Assembly: GCF_001685015.1 (NCBI RefSeq)
Contig: NZ_MAYT01000012.1
Location: 124,001-188,000, forward strand
DNA: 64,000 bases
Origin: Pseudobacillus wudalianchiensis
GTDB taxonomy: Bacteria; Bacillota; Bacilli; Bacillales; Domibacillaceae
Direction: 5' to 3'
Shown: one piece after another, positions 1 to 9,314 of the stretch
Numbering within the stretch: the stretch's first letter is position 1
Layout of the letters: every line of letters begins with the position of its first letter
Position numbers and translations under genes: made by a program
The notes under the pieces: model-generated
Databases searched by the model: none
What the model saw: only the letters and a program-made list of their open reading frames with translations
What the model was told of the DNA's origin: nothing

Positions 1-1554
1 GAAAAGGTGCATGGTGATTATTCGACTAATATGGCGATGCAACTAGCTCGTGTAGCGAAGAAAGCTCCTCGTGCGATCGCCGAAGAGATGATCGCCAATT
101 TTGATCCGTCTAAAGCTTCCATTGAGAAAATTGAAATCGCTGGCCCTGGTTTTATTAATTTTTATATGAATAATGCATATTTAACGGATCTAATCCCAGT
201 TGTACTAGAAGAAGGCACCGATTACGGAAAAACAAATACCGGCAACAATGAGAAGATCCAAGTAGAATTCGTTTCGGCCAATCCGACAGGAGATCTGCAT
301 CTTGGTCATGCTCGAGGCGCAGCTGTTGGAGATTCCTTATGTAACGTGCTTGAAAAAGCCGGTTACGACGTAACGAGAGAATATTACATCAACGATGCCG
401 GCAACCAGATTCATAATTTAGCGCTATCTGTCGAAGCCCGTTATTTCCAAGCACTTGGTCAAGAGAAAGAAATGCCAGAGGATGGTTACCATGGAAAAGA
501 TATTGTGGGCATTGGTCAAAAATTAGCCGATGAGTTTGGGGACAAGTTCGTTTCTATGTCGGAAGAAGAGCGCTACGAAGCGTTTAGAGAATATGGGTTA
601 AAATACGAAATGGAGAAGTTGAAAACGGATTTAGAAAATTTCCGTGTGCCATTTAATGTATGGTATTCAGAAACGTCTCTTTATAAAAATGGAAAAATCG
701 ATGAAGCGCTCGCTGCTTTGCGTGAAAAAGGCCATATTTACGAAGAAGACGGGGCAGTTTGGTTCCGCTCTACTACGTTCGGGGACGATAAAGACCGCGT
801 TCTTGTCAAAAATGACGGCACGTATACGTATTTAACACCGGACATTGCTTATCATAAGGATAAATTTGAGCGTGGCTTTAAAAAGGTCATTAACATTTGG
901 GGCGCTGATCATCATGGCTACATTCCGCGGATGAAAGCGGCAGTAGAAGCGCTTGGTTATGACCCGGCTAACTTAGAAGTAGAAATTATCCAGCTCGTTC
1001 ATCTCTATAAAAACGGCGAGAAGATGAAAATGAGCAAGCGGACTGGTAAAGCCGTGACGATGCGGGAGCTTGTTGAAGAAGTAGGGCTAGATGCTGTTCG
1101 TTATTTCTTCGCCATGAGAAGCGGCGATACTCATATGGACTTCGATCTTGACCTTGCTGTGTCTGAATCAAATGAAAACCCGGTGTACTATGCTCAATAT
1201 GCACATGCTCGCATTAGCAGTATTTTGCGTCAAGGAGAAGAGCAAGGTATCACGATTAACAAAGAAGCAGATTTATCTCTGATTAGCGCCGAAAAAGAGA
1301 TCGACTTATTGAAGAAGATTGGCGATTTCCCTCAAGTGGTGGCAGAGGCTGCTGAAAAACGCATCCCGCACCGGATCGCGAACTATATACAAGAACTATC
1401 TGCTGCATTCCATAGCTTCTACAATGCAGAAAAAGTATTAGATCCAAATAATACACAGTTATCAGAAGCGCGTCTTGCGTTAGTAAAAGCTGTACAGGTT
1501 ACATTAAAAAATGCTCTGCAGCTTATCGGCGTATCTGCACCTGAAAAAATGTAA
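1..1554 (+). CDS. argS: Arginyl-tRNA synthetase, 5'-truncated by window edge
   Basis: Cytoplasmic class I aminoacyl-tRNA synthetase that charges tRNA-Arg with arginine. The reading frame is open from base 1 (E-K-V-H-G-D-Y-S), so about 40 N-terminal residues lie outside the window. The HIGH motif is seen as HLGHARG and the KMSK-type loop as KMKMSKRTG, followed by the anticodon-binding domain ending in GVSAPEKM, as in Bacillus ArgS. A strong hairpin follows the stop codon. In B. subtilis argS also lies in this chromosomal arm. The GTG at base 7 is internal and is not the true start. Confidence 0.97.
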   Translation, partial: EKVHGDYSTNMAMQLARVAKKAPRAIAEEMIANFDPSKASIEKIEIAGPGFINFYMNNAYLTDLIPVVLEEGTDYGKTNTGNNEKIQVEFVSANPTGDLHLGHARGAAVGDSLCNVLEKAGYDVTREYYINDAGNQIHNLALSVEARYFQALGQEKEMPEDGYHGKDIVGIGQKLADEFGDKFVSMSEEERYEAFREYGLKYEMEKLKTDLENFRVPFNVWYSETSLYKNGKIDEALAALREKGHIYEEDGAVWFRSTTFGDDKDRVLVKNDGTYTYLTPDIAYHKDKFERGFKKVINIWGADHHGYIPRMKAAVEALGYDPANLEVEIIQLVHLYKNGEKMKMSKRTGKAVTMRELVEEVGLDAVRYFFAMRSGDTHMDFDLDLAVSESNENPVYYAQYAHARISSILRQGEEQGITINKEADLSLISAEKEIDLLKKIGDFPQVVAEAAEKRIPHRIANYIQELSAAFHSFYNAEKVLDPNNTQLSEARLALVKAVQVTLKNALQLIGVSAPEKM

Positions 1555-1600
1555 AAAAAGCTTGCGCTGAAACCGTTAAGTTTCAGCGCAAGCTTTTTGT
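1555..1600. terminator. Bidirectional terminator between argS and ywjE
   Basis: A perfect 15-plus bp stem (AGCTTGCGCTGAAAC paired with its complement, loop CGTTAA) is flanked by A-run on the left and T-run on the right. It can therefore stop transcription from both convergent genes. Confidence 0.9.
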
Positions 1601-1603
1601 CTA

Positions 1604-2797
1604 TTACAAGAAGCCTTTTACTAAGTGAGCAGCTTTTGTTTTTATTTTTCCAGCGAGAGTAGTAGGATACAGCTCTGGTGTAGAAGGCAACTGGCTATTT
1701 TCGATGTCTTCCTCCAAAAAGGGCCGAATTTGCTCAATGAAGGCTGGACTATAAATAAAGCAATTGCATTCAAAATTGATCCGCTGACTTCTCGCATCGA
1801 AATTGGCCGTGCCAATGTCGCATATTTCGTCATCAAAGATAATAATCTTTGCATGATAGAACCCGTTCGTGAACGATAGGATGCGAGCATTTGGAAAGAG
1901 AAGCATCTTATTTAAAAATGGAGAAGCCGCTTCCTGCACGAGTGCATGATCTTCATGTCTAGGGATGAGAACAGTGACATGGACACCACGTGCTAATGCA
2001 TGAAGCAGCTGGTCAAATACAGGTTTTGTCGGTATGAAATAAGGAGTCCCGATGAAAATCGATCGTTGGGCACTGCTAATCATATTTATTAGTTTTTTCT
2101 CAAGATTTCCGTTTACAGAGGGATAAATAGCATGTTCTATTCCGCTTTCGTGTCCAGGTGCTTTTTTCGGCTGCTGCAGAAAAGATCGTCCCTCTTGATT
2201 CCAGTCAGCAATAAATTCTGCTTCTAAGTCAACGGCACTGCCGCCATAAAAGCGCAAATGGTAGTCTCTCCATGGAGAAAGCTTAGGGTCTTCACTCTTA
2301 TTCACATACTCCAGACCAACATTAAAGCCGCCAAGATAAGCAATGGTACTATCAATGACAGTAATTTTCCGATGATTTCGCTGCTGTAGAGAAAAAAAGA
2401 AATAAGGAAGACGTGGTTTTCCAAAGAAGCCGACTTTGACTCCTGACCGTTTTAGATCATTCACATCCTGCTTTTTCACTTTTAAGCTGCCATGCCAATC
2501 CATAAGCAGGTGCACTTCTACACCGCCCCTTGCTTTCTCTTTCAATAAATGAAAAAAATCCCGGGTCACACTATCATCTTTTACAATATAAAAAAGACAG
2601 TACACACGTTTTTGGGCATTTTGGATATCGTGAAAAAATTGTTTAAAAAATTCAGGACCGCTGCAAAAAAAATCAATCTTCCCTTTTCTCTTCGGATACA
2701 TCCGTTCAGGGGATTGTTTTTCTGCAGTTTTCTGACCAAAGTAAAGATCCAGCCCAAGCCATGAAGCAAAAAAAGTGAGCCAGAAAAATATCCTCAT
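1604..2797 (-). CDS. ywjE: Phospholipase D family cardiolipin synthase-like protein (YwjE type)
   Basis: A 397-residue membrane-associated PLD-superfamily enzyme, expected to join two phosphatidylglycerol molecules into cardiolipin. Both HKD motifs are visible: HRKITVID followed by GGFN, and HAKIIIFD followed by GTANFDARS. A single N-terminal hydrophobic stretch (MRIFFWLTFFASWLG) would anchor it. It is shorter than the main Bacillus ClsA (about 480 residues with two N-terminal membrane segments) and matches the YwjE class. The start ATG is preceded on the minus strand by AAGGAGG. It is convergent with argS and divergent from fadF, as in B. subtilis. The exact substrate in this organism is inferred from family. 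Confidence 0.88.
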   Translation of the reverse strand: MRIFFWLTFFASWLGLDLYFGQKTAEKQSPERMYPKRKGKIDFFCSGPEFFKQFFHDIQNAQKRVYCLFYIVKDDSVTRDFFHLLKEKARGGVEVHLLMDWHGSLKVKKQDVNDLKRSGVKVGFFGKPRLPYFFFSLQQRNHRKITVIDSTIAYLGGFNVGLEYVNKSEDPKLSPWRDYHLRFYGGSAVDLEAEFIADWNQEGRSFLQQPKKAPGHESGIEHAIYPSVNGNLEKKLINMISSAQRSIFIGTPYFIPTKPVFDQLLHALARGVHVTVLIPRHEDHALVQEAASPFLNKMLLFPNARILSFTNGFYHAKIIIFDDEICDIGTANFDARSQRINFECNCFIYSPAFIEQIRPFLEEDIENSQLPSTPELYPTTLAGKIKTKAAHLVKGFL

Positions 2798-2899
2798 GAA
2801 TCTTTTTCCTCCTTAAACGAAGCAGCATTATTTCTAGGCTTCCCAAAAAGAAACAAAGACTCTCATAGGAATGACTGAAAAAAATATTTTAATTATAGG

Positions 2900-2927
2900 T
2901 TGACTGAATGCTCATTCATAATATAAT
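2900..2927 (+). promoter_or_regulatory. fadF promoter overlapped by FadR-type operator
   Basis: A sigma-A-like promoter has -35 TTGACT (2900-2905), 16-bp spacer and -10 TATAAT (2922-2927). The sequence TTGACTGAATGCTCATTCAT (2900-2919) matches the Bacillus FadR operator consensus WTGAATGAMTANTCATTCAW at 18 of 20 positions and covers the -35 and spacer. Binding there would block transcription until long-chain acyl-CoA releases the repressor. The operator consensus is from memory of the B. subtilis FadR regulon, in which ywjF (fadF) is a member. Confidence 0.8.
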
Positions 2928-3011
2928 AAAGATATAAACATTCTGAATAGTAATACTGTTTTAACAAAGGCGCAAGATGCAGCGATCTTAGAAAGGAGTG
3001 TAGGGAAAGTC

Positions 3012-5192
3012 ATGAATGGTTTGTTATGGATCAACTTAATTGCAACTGCTTTTGTAATCGCTTACGGAGTGTATTTATTTGTTTATTTATTAAAGACCCG
3101 TTATGAATACATTCAGCTGGGCAAGAAACAAGAGTTTGATAATGATGTGAAGAAGCGGATGGAGAAAATCTGGGTATTTGTGTTTGGACAGAAAAAGCTG
3201 CTCAAGGACAAAAAAAGCGGGGCCATTCACATAATGTTTTTCTATGGTTTCCTGCTTGTACAACTAGGAGCGATTGACTTTATTATTAAAGGCATCGTGC
3301 CGGGAGCACATTTGCCGCTCGGTCCGCTGTACGGCGGATTCAAGTTTTTCCAAGAGATCGTCACGCTAATGATTCTTGTGGCGGTGGTCTGGGCATTTTA
3401 CCGCCGTTATGTTGAAAAGCTCGTGCGTTTAAAGCGCGGCTGGAAAAACGGGCTTGTATTAATTTTTATCGGCCTATTAATGCTGTCCGTCTTAATCGGC
3501 AACGGCATGGATTTAATTTGGCATGAAGGAGCCGATGTCCACTGGATGGGCTTAGAGCCGGTTGCCTCTGCTATAGCCGTTATTTTGGCAGGGATCGGTA
3601 CAAAGGCTGCTATTGCGTTTTTCTACGTATCCTGGTGGGTGCATTTGCTCGTCTTGCTTACTTTCCTTGTGTATGTACCGCAGTCAAAGCATGCTCACTT
3701 AATTTTTGGCCCGGTCAATACGTATTTTCATCGTTTGGACCGTCCGGGCACGCTGAAGCCGATTGATTTTGAGGATGAAACACAGGAATCGTTTGGCGTC
3801 GGGAAAATTCAAGACTTTAACCAGCTGCAAATGATTGATTTTTATGCTTGCGTGGAGTGCGGCCGCTGTACGAATATGTGTCCGGCCACGGGAACAGGGA
3901 AAATGCTCTCGCCGATGGATTTAATCGTTAAGCTGCGCGATCATTTAACAAACACAGGAGCAGCTGTGACATCCAAACAGCCATGGGTGCCGGCGTTTGC
4001 TTTTGCGAACACACAGGGGAACCAATTAGCTCTTGCCGGCAGTGCAGAAGCGGCGGCTGAGCTTTATCATCCAAGCTTGATTGGAGAGGTCATCACCGAA
4101 GAAGAGATCTGGGCGTGTACGACATGCCGCAATTGTGAAGACCAGTGCCCAGTCATGAACGAGCATGTCGATAAAATTATTGATCTGCGCCGCTACCTCG
4201 TGTTAACAGAAGGAAAGATGGACCCGGAAGCGCAACGGGCGATGCAAAGCATTGAGCGCCAAGGCAATCCGTGGGGACTGAACAGAAAAGAAAAAGAAAA
4301 TTGGCGAGAGCTGCGTGAGGATGTTCACGTACCGACCGTCAAAGAAATGAAAAAAGCAGGCGAAGAATTTGAGTACCTGTTATGGGTCGGATCAATGGGA
4401 GCGTTCGATAACCGCAGCCAGAAAATTGCCCTTTCTTTTGCGAGATTGTTAAATGAAGCGGGCGTGAAATTTGCGATTTTAGGCAACAAAGAGAAAAATT
4501 CCGGTGATACACCGCGCCGCCTCGGCAATGAATTTTTGTTTCAGGAGCTGGCGACAGCTAATATCGCAGAATTTGAGAAAAACGATGTAAAGAAAATCGT
4601 GACGATTGATCCGCATGCGTATAATATTTTTAAAAACGAATATCCGGCCATGGGCTTCAAGGCCGAAGTCTACCACCATACGGAGCTGTTAGATCAGCTT
4701 GTGAAAGAAGGCCGATTGAAGCCAATGCACGCCGTCAATGAAACGATCACGTTCCATGACTCATGTTATCTCGGTCGCTACAACGATGTTTACGATCCGC
4801 CGCGAGAAATCTTGAAGGCAATACCGGGTGTAAAGCTTGTTGAAATGGCCCGGAAGCGTCAGGACGGGATGTGCTGTGGTGCTGGCGGTGGGCTGATGTG
4901 GATGGAAGAAGACACTGGCCACCGCATTAACGTTGCACGGACAGAGCAGGCGCTGGCAGTGAATCCATCTGTGATTAGTTCGGGCTGTCCGTACTGCTTG
5001 ACGATGCTTTCCGACGGCACAAAAGCGAAGGAAGTAGAGGAAACGGTCGCAACGTATGACGTAGCAGAACTTCTGGAGAAAGCGGTTATCGGGCCACAGA
5101 AAACAGAGCAGCTTCCGGATAAAGATCCGGCTGAGGAACAACGAAAAGCAGTTGTTGCCGAAACTGCTGCTGACGCACAAGCAGAAAAATAA
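3012..5192 (+). CDS. fadF: Membrane iron-sulfur oxidoreductase FadF (YwjF)
   Basis: A 726-residue protein proposed in B. subtilis to pass electrons from fatty-acid beta-oxidation (through electron-transfer flavoprotein) to the menaquinone pool. Residues about 1-235 contain several hydrophobic membrane helices like the gamma subunit of respiratory reductases. Two [4Fe-4S] ferredoxin motifs follow: CVECGRCTNMCP and CTTCRNCEDQCP. Next is a pair of cysteine-rich CCG-type domains, with CYLGRYN and CCGAGGG seen. The C-terminal tail is charged and low complexity. An upstream FadR-type operator and downstream beta-oxidation genes support the role. The start ATG is preceded by GAAAGGAG at slightly long spacing. 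Confidence 0.9.
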   Translation: MNGLLWINLIATAFVIAYGVYLFVYLLKTRYEYIQLGKKQEFDNDVKKRMEKIWVFVFGQKKLLKDKKSGAIHIMFFYGFLLVQLGAIDFIIKGIVPGAHLPLGPLYGGFKFFQEIVTLMILVAVVWAFYRRYVEKLVRLKRGWKNGLVLIFIGLLMLSVLIGNGMDLIWHEGADVHWMGLEPVASAIAVILAGIGTKAAIAFFYVSWWVHLLVLLTFLVYVPQSKHAHLIFGPVNTYFHRLDRPGTLKPIDFEDETQESFGVGKIQDFNQLQMIDFYACVECGRCTNMCPATGTGKMLSPMDLIVKLRDHLTNTGAAVTSKQPWVPAFAFANTQGNQLALAGSAEAAAELYHPSLIGEVITEEEIWACTTCRNCEDQCPVMNEHVDKIIDLRRYLVLTEGKMDPEAQRAMQSIERQGNPWGLNRKEKENWRELREDVHVPTVKEMKKAGEEFEYLLWVGSMGAFDNRSQKIALSFARLLNEAGVKFAILGNKEKNSGDTPRRLGNEFLFQELATANIAEFEKNDVKKIVTIDPHAYNIFKNEYPAMGFKAEVYHHTELLDQLVKEGRLKPMHAVNETITFHDSCYLGRYNDVYDPPREILKAIPGVKLVEMARKRQDGMCCGAGGGLMWMEEDTGHRINVARTEQALAVNPSVISSGCPYCLTMLSDGTKAKEVEETVATYDVAELLEKAVIGPQKTEQLPDKDPAEEQRKAVVAETAADAQAEK

Positions 5193-5224
5193 AGTAGCAG
5201 AATCAGCTTGAGGGTGTTTTAAAA

Positions 5225-5276
5225 GAAGGTTTTCCTCTTGAAGGAGAGAGGGAACCTTCCTCTTGCTTGTTTTTTG
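5225..5276 (+). terminator. Likely terminator after fadF
   Basis: An imperfect hairpin pairs GAAGGTT with AACCTTC (inner CCTCT with AGAGG). A T-run follows about ten bases later (5270-5276). The distance to the T-run makes it a moderate candidate. Confidence 0.55.
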
Positions 5277-5377
5277 AATATTCATCATTTTCATTGGAAT
5301 TTTTCTTCATTTACTTTAAAATAAAAGAATATAAGAGGTAAAAAAGGGAGATGTTTCCCTTTTCTTATGGCCAAGTT

Positions 5378-5397
5378 TTGAGCGAGCGTTCAGTCAA
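5378..5397 (+). promoter_or_regulatory. Candidate FadR operator upstream of the thiolase gene
   Basis: TTGAGCGAGCGTTCAGTCAA is an imperfect palindrome (14 of 20 positions match the reverse complement) and agrees with the Bacillus FadR consensus at about 14 of 20 positions, including both TGA/TCA ends. It lies 46 bp upstream of the thiolase start codon. I did not find a convincing promoter here, so its position relative to one is unknown. Confidence 0.55.
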
Positions 5398-5443
5398 GAC
5401 ATGAAAGCGGTTTCTTTAAAATGAAACAAAGGGGGAAGTAATC

Positions 5444-6622
5444 ATGGTAAAAACAGTAATTATTGATGGAGCCCGTACACCTTTTGGCAAATTTGGAGGA
5501 GCATTAAGTGCTTTATCAGCTTCACAGCTTGGGGGAATAGCCATTAAAGAGGCGTTAAAGCGTGCAGGCGTTAGTCCGGAACAGGTCGATGAAGTGATTT
5601 TTGGCAATGTTCTTCAAGCAGGGCAGGGACAGATTCCTTCAAGACAGGCAGCGAGAGAAGCGGGAGTCCCTTGGGAAGTAAAAACTGAAACGATCAATAA
5701 AGTGTGCGCCTCCGGTTTGCGCAGTGTAACACTTGCTGACCAAATTATCCGCGCAGGTGATGAAGAGGTCATTGTGGCCGGCGGCATGGAATCCATGTCC
5801 AATGTTCCTTATGCCCTTCCTAAAGGGCGTTGGGGCATGCGAATGGGTGATGCATCGATGGTTGATTTGATGATTCATGACGGATTGTCATGCAGCTTTA
5901 CCGGCGTTCATATGGGCAATTACGGAAATGAAACAGCGGAAGAGTTTGGCTTGTCTAGAGAAGAACAGGATGAGTGGGCAGTACGCAGCCATGAAAAAGC
6001 AATTGCTGCTATGGAAGAGGGCCGTTTGGCTGAAGAAATTGTCGCGGTTGAAGTGCCTCAGCGAAAAGGAGATCCTGTCCTAGTAGAGCAGGATGAAGCG
6101 CCTCGTAAGGATACAAAAAAAGAAGTATTAGCGAAGCTGCGCCCGGCATTTGGCAAAGACGGAACGATTACAGCTGGCAATGCTCCTGGCATCAATGATG
6201 GAGCTGGTGCACTTGTGTTGATGAGTGATGAACGGGCAGCAAAAGAAGGGAAACAGCCGCTTGCTACAGTGATTGGCCATGCTGAAGTAGCAGTAGAAGC
6301 GAGCAAGTTCCCACAAACTCCAGGACTAGTAATTAATGAAATACTGAAAAAGACGGGAAAATCCCTGAAAGATATCGATCTGTTTGAAGTGAATGAAGCC
6401 TTCGCTGCCGTAGCACTGGCAAGCGGTAAGATTGCCGATCTCGATCCTGAAAAGGTCAACGTCAACGGAGGAGCCATTGCTCTCGGCCACCCAATCGGTG
6501 CCAGTGGCGCAAGAATTATTTTAACACTCGCCTATGAACTAAAAAGAAGAGGCGGAGGCATCGGCATCGCAGCCATCTGCAGCGGAAGCGGCCAAGGCGA
6601 CGCCATCATGATTGAGGTCTAG
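5444..6622 (+). CDS. Acetyl-CoA C-acyltransferase (thiolase)
   Basis: A 392-residue cytoplasmic thiolase that cleaves 3-ketoacyl-CoA with CoA, or condenses two acetyl-CoA. The catalytic residues are visible: nucleophilic Cys in [10 protein letters not shown], His in [16 protein letters not shown], and the C-terminal Cys in [12 protein letters not shown]. Length is normal for the family. The start ATG has GGGGGAAG upstream. It is followed, after a repeat block, by hydroxybutyryl-CoA dehydrogenase and acyl-CoA dehydrogenases, so it likely serves the last step of short-chain acyl-CoA oxidation. Its TAG stop codon is also the first three bases of the intergenic repeat. Degradative versus biosynthetic function cannot be decided from sequence alone. 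Confidence 0.9.
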   Translation: MVKTVIIDGARTPFGKFGGALSALSASQLGGIAIKEALKRAGVSPEQVDEVIFGNVLQAGQGQIPSRQAAREAGVPWEVKTETINKVCASGLRSVTLADQIIRAGDEEVIVAGGMESMSNVPYALPKGRWGMRMGDASMVDLMIHDGLSCSFTGVHMGNYGNETAEEFGLSREEQDEWAVRSHEKAIAAMEEGRLAEEIVAVEVPQRKGDPVLVEQDEAPRKDTKKEVLAKLRPAFGKDGTITAGNAPGINDGAGALVLMSDERAAKEGKQPLATVIGHAEVAVEASKFPQTPGLVINEILKKTGKSLKDIDLFEVNEAFAAVALASGKIADLDPEKVNVNGGAIALGHPIGASGARIILTLAYELKRRGGGIGIAAICSGSGQGDAIMIEV

Positions 6623-7226
6623 AAAAGAGGAAGGCGCTCGTCAGCACGATAGTGGATTGGAGCTCTCGCCGAGAAGTCGCTTTTCAGACTTCGACAGAGA
6701 GAGCGAAATCAGCGTACGTGCTAGCGCCTGCAGCTGGACAAAAGAAAAGCGGAGCCGACTGTACTGCCCCGACAAGCATAAGACGAAATGGCGAGGTGGC
6801 GTTTTTCAGCCACACAGCCAGATCGGCTTATGACCTCGAGGGGCAGGGAGGCGCAGCTAGACAAGAGAAAAGCGGAGGGCGCTCGTTCAGGGTGATAGGA
6901 GGTTGGAGGAATTTCTATAGGAGTCGTTCTTTGACTCCAATAGAAATTTCGAAACCGCCGTACGCCCTAGCGCCTGCAGCTAGACAAAGAAAAGCGGAAG
7001 CGGCCGTTCAGCGGCGTATGGGCTGGACGGCTCCGCACGAGATAAAGGAAACACGAAGAGCGGCAGCGATTCGATGTTGACTTATCGCAAGGAGGAGCCG
7101 GAAGTCCACTAGCTGCTGGCCGCTGCAGCTGGACAAAAGAGGAGCGACGGCTAAAGGCGCGACATCGTGTCGCAACGCCCTCACTAGCACATCGTGTGCG
7201 TCGAAGCGGAAAACATCAGGCGATAG
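6620..7226 (+). repeat. Block of four hairpin repeats of three types plus a twin-palindrome tail
   Basis: This 654-bp gene-free gap between thiolase and hbd holds head-to-tail repeats. Family 1 copies (GATAG..GG.TTGGAG core) lie at 6621-6741 and 6866-6987. One family 2 copy (GACAAGCATAAG core) lies at 6744-6865. A third type lies at about 6989-7138. Each opens with GAAAAGCGG or GAAAAGAGG and closes with GCAGCTRGACAA. The tail (7139-7226) contains two palindromes with the same core, GCGACATCGTGTCGC (7158-7172) and GCACATCGTGTGC (7186-7198). Open frames across this block are not supported as genes. Confidence 0.85.
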
Positions 7227-7276
7227 AAAGAAAAATCAGTGTAGATAATCTTGAAATCGAAATAGGAGGGGAAAAG

Positions 7277-8128
7277 ATGGAAGTAAAAAAGCTGATGATA
7301 ATCGGAGCTGGACAAATGGGTTCAGGCATTGCTCAAGTATGTGCTCAGGCTGGCTATGAAGTGTTGTTGAATGACTTAAAAGATGAGCTGGTTAGACGTG
7401 GACTGGGAGTTATTGAGAAAAATCTCTCTCGCCAAGTACAGAAGGAACGCCTTACAGATGGCGAAAAAGCAGAAATCCTCCAGAGAATTTCAAAATCGAC
7501 TAACTTACAGGATGCACAGGATGTAGACCTTGTTATTGAAGCAGCAGTCGAAAACATGGATGTGAAGTGCAAAATCTTTTCCCATTTGGATAGAATTGCA
7601 CCAGCTCATACGATTTTAGCAACCAATACCTCATCATTGCCTATTACCGAAATTGCGGCCGCCACGAATCGCCCAGAAAAAGTGATCGGTATGCATTTTA
7701 TGAATCCGGTGCCGGTGATGAAGCTTGTCGAGATTATCCGTGGTCTGGCAACAGCAGACGAGGTCTATCAAACAATCGAAGAAATCACGCATACTCTTTC
7801 AAAAGTGCCTGTTGAAGTAAATGATTTTCCGGGATTTGTAGCAAACCGGGTGTTAATGCCAATGATCAATGAAGCGATTTATACGCTGTATGAAGGAGTC
7901 GCAACAAAAGAAGCGATTGATGAAGTCATGAAGCTTGGTATGAACCATCCGATGGGTCCGCTGACACTGGCTGATTTTATCGGCCTTGATACGTGTTTGT
8001 ACATCATGGAAACGCTTCATGATGGGTTTGGTGATGACAAATATCGTCCATGTCCGCTGCTTCGCAAGTATGTAAAGGCTGGCTGGCTCGGCAAAAAGAC
8101 AGGGCGCGGCTTCTACACATACGACTAA
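7277..8128 (+). CDS. 3-hydroxybutyryl-CoA dehydrogenase
   Basis: A 283-residue NAD-dependent enzyme oxidising (S)-3-hydroxybutyryl-CoA to acetoacetyl-CoA. The N-terminal Rossmann fold shows GAGQMGSGIAQVCA. The catalytic His lies in MHFMNPVPVMKLVEI, and the C-terminal helical domain contains PGFVANRVLMP and GRGFYTYD. The ATG at 7277 is chosen because AGGAGGGG lies 7 bp upstream and family members begin close to VKKLMIIGAG. A longer open frame starting at 7196 runs into repeat DNA and is rejected. It is followed by two acyl-CoA dehydrogenase genes, forming a beta-oxidation cluster (like mmgA-mmgB-mmgC of B. subtilis). Confidence 0.93.
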   Translation: MEVKKLMIIGAGQMGSGIAQVCAQAGYEVLLNDLKDELVRRGLGVIEKNLSRQVQKERLTDGEKAEILQRISKSTNLQDAQDVDLVIEAAVENMDVKCKIFSHLDRIAPAHTILATNTSSLPITEIAAATNRPEKVIGMHFMNPVPVMKLVEIIRGLATADEVYQTIEEITHTLSKVPVEVNDFPGFVANRVLMPMINEAIYTLYEGVATKEAIDEVMKLGMNHPMGPLTLADFIGLDTCLYIMETLHDGFGDDKYRPCPLLRKYVKAGWLGKKTGRGFYTYD

Positions 8129-8163
8129 AGCGTGTAATTTAAAAACAACAGGAGGAAGAAAAT

Positions 8164-9300
8164 ATGGAATTGCGATTTTCAGAAGAGCAGCAGATGATGA
8201 GGAAGATGGTAAGAGATTTTGCAGAAGGTGAAATCGCGCCGTTTGTTGAGCGAATGGAAAAAGGAGAATTTCCTCGTGAATTGATCAAGAAGATGGCTGA
8301 GCTGGGCTTAATGGGGATCACCATTCCCGAGGAATATGGCGGCAGTGGGATGGACTTTATATCTTATATTATCGCAATCAATGAGCTGTCAAAAGCCAGT
8401 GCCACGGTTGGAGTCATTTTATCTGTTCACACATCTGTTGGAACAAATCCAATTCTATATTTTGGCACCGAGGAGCAAAAACAAAAATATGTACCAAAGT
8501 TAGCGTCAGGAGAATACTTGGGTGCCTTTTGCTTAACCGAACCGGGCGCTGGATCGGATGCAGCTAATTTAAAAACAAAAGCGGTCAAACAAGGGGATTA
8601 TTATACGATAAATGGTTCGAAGGTTTTCATCACGAACGGGGGAGAAGCGGATACATATATCGTCTTTGCTTCGACTAACCCGGCAGAAGGTTCAAAGGGC
8701 ATCTCAGCCTTTATTGTGGAAAAAGATACGCCAGGTCTGATTATTGGCAAAGACGAACATAAAATGGGCCTTTACGGTTCTCGTACCGTGCAATTGACCT
8801 TTGAAGATATGAAAGTACCAGCATCGCAGCTGCTTGGCAGTGAAGGAGAAGGGTTTAAAATTGCGATGGCTAATCTTGATGCTGGTCGTATTGGAATTGC
8901 TGCGCAGGCGCTGGGGATCGCCGAAGCAGCATTAAAAGAAGCTACGCAATATGCGCAAGAACGCAAACAGTTTGGTAAGCCAATTGCAGCTCAACAAGGG
9001 CTCGCTTTTAAGCTTGCGGATATGGCGACAAGTGTAGAAGCAGCTAGGCTGCTTGTTTACCGGGCGGCTGATTTGCGATCAAAAGGGAAGCCTTGCGGAA
9101 AAGAAGCTTCCATGGCAAAACTATACGCCTCCAAGACAGCAGTGGATACGGCAATCGAAGCTGTTCAAGTACACGGAGGCTATGGGTACACGAAAGAATA
9201 CGCGGTAGAGCGATTTTTCCGCGATGCCAAAGTAACGGAAATTTATGAAGGTACGAGTGAAATTCAAAGAATCGTCATTAGCAAACAGTTAATCAAATAA
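8164..9300 (+). CDS. Acyl-CoA dehydrogenase, first paralogue
   Basis: A 378-residue FAD flavoenzyme introducing the C2-C3 double bond in acyl-CoA and passing electrons to ETF. Family signatures are [13 protein letters not shown], the arginine-rich [11 protein letters not shown] segment and [19 protein letters not shown]. The catalytic glutamate lies in [10 protein letters not shown]. Length is typical of short and branched-chain dehydrogenases. The start ATG has AGGAGGAAG upstream. It lies 35 bp after hbd and 14 bp before a second paralogue, so all three are probably one operon. Chain-length preference is not determined by what I can see; the icmF neighbour suggests short branched acyl-CoA. 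Confidence 0.93.
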   Translation: MELRFSEEQQMMRKMVRDFAEGEIAPFVERMEKGEFPRELIKKMAELGLMGITIPEEYGGSGMDFISYIIAINELSKASATVGVILSVHTSVGTNPILYFGTEEQKQKYVPKLASGEYLGAFCLTEPGAGSDAANLKTKAVKQGDYYTINGSKVFITNGGEADTYIVFASTNPAEGSKGISAFIVEKDTPGLIIGKDEHKMGLYGSRTVQLTFEDMKVPASQLLGSEGEGFKIAMANLDAGRIGIAAQALGIAEAALKEATQYAQERKQFGKPIAAQQGLAFKLADMATSVEAARLLVYRAADLRSKGKPCGKEASMAKLYASKTAVDTAIEAVQVHGGYGYTKEYAVERFFRDAKVTEIYEGTSEIQRIVISKQLIK

Positions 9301-9314
9301 AGGCGGGGAATAAA

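Noticed and set aside
4761-5294. 177-codon minus-strand open frame over the end of fadF
   Set aside because: It is a shadow frame of the well supported fadF gene and contains no recognisable domain.
6612-7080. Open frames of 73 and 142 codons between thiolase and hbd
   Set aside because: They lie wholly in repeat sequence that recurs in other gaps and have no family similarity or ribosome site.
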